Assembly (NCBI GenBank): GCA_964525165.1
Contig: CAZGGG010000009.1
Coordinates: 5,862 to 69,861 of the forward strand
Source: JAWLFI01 sp964525165
Lineage (GTDB): Bacteria > Bacteroidota > Bacteroidia > Chitinophagales > Saprospiraceae
DNA length: 64,000 nucleotides
Direction of reading: 5' to 3'
Part shown: positions 61,482 through 64,000 of the stretch, in pieces
Layout: every line of letters begins with the position of its first letter
Position numbering within the stretch: position 1 is the stretch's first letter
Translations under genes and position numbers: made by a program
Notes under the pieces: generated by a model
What the model was told of the DNA's origin: nothing
Databases searched by the model: none
The model's input: the letters and a program-made list of their open reading frames with translations, nothing else

Positions 61482-62600
61482 TTAAGATAATTTTATCTCC
61501 AGTTCTACTTTGTATTTGTCTTTCTCATCATCGATTTCCAATCGATATTTCTTTGGATACAAAAGATCTAATCTTCGTTGAATATTTTGCAATCCAATAC
61601 CTCCACTTTTTGTGCCTTCTAAAGGCAGTTTAGAAGAAGCATCAGCCTTGCTGTTCACAATTTCCAAGTTAACCTTTTTTTGGTCAAGCTCGAGTTGAAT
61701 ATGCACGAAACCTTCATTCAATTGATTAGAGATTCCATGTTTGAAACTGTTTTCAAAGAAAGGAATGAACATGAGAGGAGCTATTCTTTGGTCTTTGATT
61801 TCTCCTTTACACTCAAAAGTAATATATGCATGCTCGCCATGACGCAGACGTTCCAATTCCACATAATTTCTCATGTATTTAATTTCCTTTTCTAAAGGGA
61901 CTGTTTTTTCATTACACTCATACAACATATACCTCATGATCTCAGAGAGCTTGATGACAATTTCAGGTGCTTTGTCTGACTTTTTCAGCGTAAGCGCATA
62001 TAAACTGTTCAAAGTGTTGAATAGGAAATGAGGATTGACCTGAGACCGAAGAAATTTTAATTCGGATTGCATATTCTCGGTTTCCAATGCCCTCATTTGT
62101 CTTTGTGAACGAAGCCAGTCTGTTAAGATCTTTGCAAGGGTGGAGAAAGCTCCTACAATGAAAAGTGATAAAAATGTGGATATCTGATCTGAAAGTACGG
62201 CGTTTTGTGCTTCAGGTGAACCAGCAAATTTCAAATAAAAGACTAATGTTCTTAATGGCGTAACAATGAAACAAGAAATTACAAATAGAAGCAAATAAAT
62301 AAGTACGGACTTACGACTTAAAAACGAGGGAATCAGATAATAAATATTGAAATACACCACAATCATATGAAAGAAAAGCAGGAGTAGTGTATTGGATAGC
62401 CCAAACCAAAAGCTTTGCTCCATCGGATTTTGATTGATATAATATATCAAACCAAGTAAGATCCACATGAGCGTGTGAATGACAACTCTTGAGGTATGAC
62501 TGCGTTCCCAGGAGGGTATTATTGAGTCTTGTGTTAGTTCCACAGTTGAAATATAAGAAATAATGACAGCCAGTTCATATATGCAGGCAATGGAATGCAT
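61482..62600 (-). CDS. LytS-type sensor histidine kinase
   Basis: 372 residues from the ATG at 62600; an earlier in-frame start would overlap the divergent gene and adds no homology. Four membrane segments (about 35-165), then a short coiled coil and the His_kinase/HATPase module: LKFLRSQVNPHFLFNTLNSL with the phosphorylated His, and KSGGIGLQNIQRRLDLLYPK with the G-box. It partners the LytR-type regulator encoded one base downstream. There is no recognisable extracytoplasmic domain, so the signal is probably sensed in the membrane. Confidence 0.92.
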   Translation of the reverse strand: MHSIACIYELAVIISYISTVELTQDSIIPSWERSHTSRVVIHTLMWILLGLIYYINQNPMEQSFWFGLSNTLLLLFFHMIVVYFNIYYLIPSFLSRKSVLIYLLLFVISCFIVTPLRTLVFYLKFAGSPEAQNAVLSDQISTFLSLFIVGAFSTLAKILTDWLRSQRQMRALETENMQSELKFLRSQVNPHFLFNTLNSLYALTLKKSDKAPEIVIKLSEIMRYMLYECNEKTVPLEKEIKYMRNYVELERLRHGEHAYITFECKGEIKDQRIAPLMFIPFFENSFKHGISNQLNEGFVHIQLELDQKKVNLEIVNSKADASSKLPLEGTKSGGIGLQNIQRRLDLLYPKKYRLEIDDEKDKYKVELEIKLS

Positions 62601-62620
62601 ATCGGTCGGAGCGTAACAAT

Positions 62621-62628
62621 TATATTTG
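62621..62628 (+). promoter_or_regulatory. Putative -7 promoter element of the PTPS-folE operon
   Basis: TATATTTG matches TAnnTTTG, 18 bases before the ATG at 62646. It lies in the 45-base gap to the divergent sensor kinase gene. Confidence 0.55.
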
Positions 62629-62645
62629 CAGCATAAATCATAACT

Positions 62646-63062
62646 ATGGTTCACATCACACGAGTCGAAAAATTCAACGCTGCACATAAGCTGTGGGTAG
62701 ATGAGTGGTCTGAGGAACAAAATCTATCCACCTTTGGAAAATGTGCCAATAAGAATTGGCACGGGCATAATTATTTTCTACACGTTACCGTAAAAGGTGT
62801 CCCGGATCCTCACACAGGATTTGTAATGGATGTTAAAAAATTGAGTAAGCTGATAAAAAGAGAAGTAACAGATCACCTTGATCATTCTAACTTAAATCTT
62901 GACGTGCCCTTCATTCCTAAGGGCTTACAGCCTACTACAGAAAATTTGGCGATCATTATTTGGGATCGCTTGGCCCCTCATATAGAAGGTGCAGAGTTGC
63001 ACAGAATTAAACTATATGAAACGGATACCATTTATGCAGAATACTACGGAGGTTCATTATGA
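62646..63062 (+). CDS. 6-pyruvoyl-tetrahydropterin synthase (PTPS)-type enzyme
   Basis: 138 residues. The zinc and active-site residues read FNAAHKL (His14), FGKCANKNWHGHNY (Cys33, His39, His41), DHLDHSNLNLDVPF (Asp79-His80) and LYETD (Glu125). The spacing C-x5-HGHNY and the LDHxNLxLDVP motif match eukaryotic PTPS, while E. coli QueD has C-x3-HGH. PTPS turns 7,8-dihydroneopterin triphosphate into 6-pyruvoyl-tetrahydropterin, a precursor of tetrahydrobiopterin-type cofactors. It overlaps folE by four bases, so both enzymes of this route are made together. Annotation pipelines would probably call it QueD. Confidence 0.78.
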   Translation: MVHITRVEKFNAAHKLWVDEWSEEQNLSTFGKCANKNWHGHNYFLHVTVKGVPDPHTGFVMDVKKLSKLIKREVTDHLDHSNLNLDVPFIPKGLQPTTENLAIIIWDRLAPHIEGAELHRIKLYETDTIYAEYYGGSL

Positions 63063-63655
63063 GCATTAAAAAAACAATAGAGTACAATAAAGAGCGTACG
63101 GAGTATATATCCGAAAAGTTTGAAAATATCATTCAAAAACTCGGAGAGGATCCAACGCGTGAAGGCTTATTGAAAACACCTGAAAGAGCAGCAAAAGCCA
63201 TGCAATATCTTACGCAGGGATATGAGCAAGATCCTGCTGAAGTCTTGCGCTCTGCTTTATTTCAGGAAGATTATTCTGAAATGGTCCTCGTTAAGGATAT
63301 TGAGCTTTATTCTTTATGTGAACATCATATTTTGCCATTCTTTGGTAAAGCACACATTGCCTATATTCCCAATGGCACGATAGTGGGCCTTTCCAAACTT
63401 CCGAGGGTGGTGGATATCTTTTCAAGAAGATTGCAAGTGCAGGAAAGGTTGACCCATCAAATTCTTAATTGTATTCAAGATAACCTAAATCCACAAGGAG
63501 TAGCTGTAGTTATTGAAGCCCAGCATATGTGCATGATGATGCGGGGCGTTGAAAAACAAAACTCAAGGACAACCACTTCTGCTTTTACAGGTGTTTTTGA
63601 AGAGGTGGAAACAAGGTCAGAGTTTCTAAATTTAATATCTTCAAAGCTAGGATAA
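63059..63655 (+). CDS. folE: GTP cyclohydrolase I
   Basis: 198 residues with DPTREGLLKTPERAAKAM, the zinc-site segment LCEHHILPFFGKAHIAYIPN, LSKLPRVVDIFSRRLQVQER and AQHMCMMMRGVEKQNS. It converts GTP to 7,8-dihydroneopterin triphosphate, the first step to folate and to biopterin-type cofactors. The start overlaps the PTPS-type gene by four bases (ATGA). It is the homodecameric type IA enzyme by its zinc motif. FabD follows after 12 bases. Confidence 0.95.
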   Translation: MSIKKTIEYNKERTEYISEKFENIIQKLGEDPTREGLLKTPERAAKAMQYLTQGYEQDPAEVLRSALFQEDYSEMVLVKDIELYSLCEHHILPFFGKAHIAYIPNGTIVGLSKLPRVVDIFSRRLQVQERLTHQILNCIQDNLNPQGVAVVIEAQHMCMMMRGVEKQNSRTTTSAFTGVFEEVETRSEFLNLISSKLG

Positions 63656-63667
63656 AGTGAATAAAAC

Positions 63668-64000
63668 ATGAAAGCAATTATATTTCCGGGTCAAGCCAGT
63701 CAATTTCAAGGAATGGGTAAGGACTTATTTGAGTCCAGCGAATTGGCCAGAACGTATTTTAAGAAAGCCGATGAAATAATGGGTTTTGATCTTTCGAAAG
63801 TGATGTTTGAAGGATCTGACGAAGAATTGAAAGAGACTTTGGTGACACAGCCTTCCGTATTTCTTTTTTCATACCTTAAATATCTATTGGAAGCTTCTGA
63901 GATGGAAAAATCAGCTGTTGCAGGACACTCTTTAGGGGAGTTTACCGCTCTGGTTGCCGCTGGTTGTCTTTCATTCGAAGAGGGGTTAAATTTAGTGAAG
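63668..64000 (+). CDS. fabD: Malonyl-CoA:ACP transacylase, N-terminal part (3' cut by window edge)
   Basis: 111 codons to the window edge, starting MKAIIFPGQASQFQGMGKDL. The catalytic serine motif GHSLGEFTAL is visible near residue 80, and IFPGQASQ is the FabD start. The enzyme loads malonyl units on acyl carrier protein for fatty acid synthesis. It starts 12 bases after folE on the same strand. Confidence 0.93.
   Translation, partial: MKAIIFPGQASQFQGMGKDLFESSELARTYFKKADEIMGFDLSKVMFEGSDEELKETLVTQPSVFLFSYLKYLLEASEMEKSAVAGHSLGEFTALVAAGCLSFEEGLNLVK

Noticed and set aside
62646..63062. Calling the pterin synthase QueD (6-carboxy-tetrahydropterin synthase)
   Set aside because: The active-site spacing is C-x5-HGHNY with LDHxNLxLDVP, as in eukaryotic PTPS, and the partner gene is folE rather than queC or queE.
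1..64000. CRISPR arrays, tRNA or rRNA genes, complete insertion sequences, prophage or defence islands
   Set aside because: No regularly spaced repeats, cloverleaf-like sequences, transposase or integrase genes or phage genes were seen; the functions are almost all housekeeping or envelope-related.

Overview
The window is a 64 kb stretch of a Bacteroidota (Bacteroidetes) chromosome, most like the Saprospiria/Lewinella side of the phylum. I infer this from the gene families present: type IX secretion (T9SS) C-terminal sorting domains on four secreted proteins, a PorP/SprF protein, an Oar-type TonB-dependent receptor, a degenerate Bacteroidota-style RibBA, and the -7 promoter motif TAnnTTTG without Shine-Dalgarno sequences. 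Gene density is very high, no stretch longer than 300 bases lacks a gene, and no tRNA, rRNA, CRISPR array or complete insertion sequence was seen. The sequence is a draft: seven runs of N interrupt genes (M43 protease, mltG, dnaK, prmC, ctlX-like, oar-like, Fe-S reductase), and most of these genes change reading frame across the run.

Layout. 0-5.4 kb: end of a thioredoxin-like protein, an LptF/LptG permease, a PAP2 phosphatase, xseAB, sucC. 5.4-14.5 kb: secreted M43 metalloprotease, mdh, peroxiredoxin-like protein, an unknown secreted protein, an esterase, then panB-mltG-tilS on the minus strand and a lipoprotein. 14.6-25.2 kb: dnaK, a membrane-anchored START-like protein with a large T9SS type B surface protein, a four-gene ChaN/lipoprotein/SCO1/cytochrome c operon, a DASH-type cryptochrome, and lolD with a DUF389 membrane protein. 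25.3-34.9 kb: two glycosyltransferases, RibBA, small membrane proteins facing a TetR regulator, then LysM/DPBB protein, cystathionine beta-synthase-like enzyme, PorP/SprF, kdsB and cdd. 34.9-42.5 kb: saccharopine dehydrogenase-like enzyme, flippase, prmC, YciH/SUI1, HscA-type Hsp70, queuosine-precursor transporter and a CtlX-type hydrolase. 42.5-47.7 kb: Oar-type receptor and a cupredoxin-containing T9SS cargo. 47.7-57.2 kb: patatin, rRNA methyltransferase, phosphoribosyltransferase, a two-gene Fe-S oxidoreductase followed by two small conserved genes, a TPR lipoprotein, a second photolyase and a helical-repeat protein. 57.3-64 kb: dockerin-containing T9SS cargo, fructosamine kinase with a LytS/LytR two-component pair, a PTPS-folE pterin operon and the start of fabD.

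Most of this is ordinary core genome and I did not find a clear defence system, biosynthetic cluster or mobile island. The points most worth a second look are: the PTPS-folE overlap, whose active-site spacing is that of tetrahydrobiopterin-type 6-pyruvoyl-tetrahydropterin synthase rather than QueD; the RibBA protein that has lost its GTP cyclohydrolase II zinc cysteines; the heme/copper-flavoured ChaN-SCO1-cytochrome operon; a shared ATGAA-N4-TTCAT palindrome in front of two surface-protein genes; and two assembly gaps with an identical architecture (direct repeat, N run, about 105 foreign bases, repeat copy) whose collapse restores the protein exactly.
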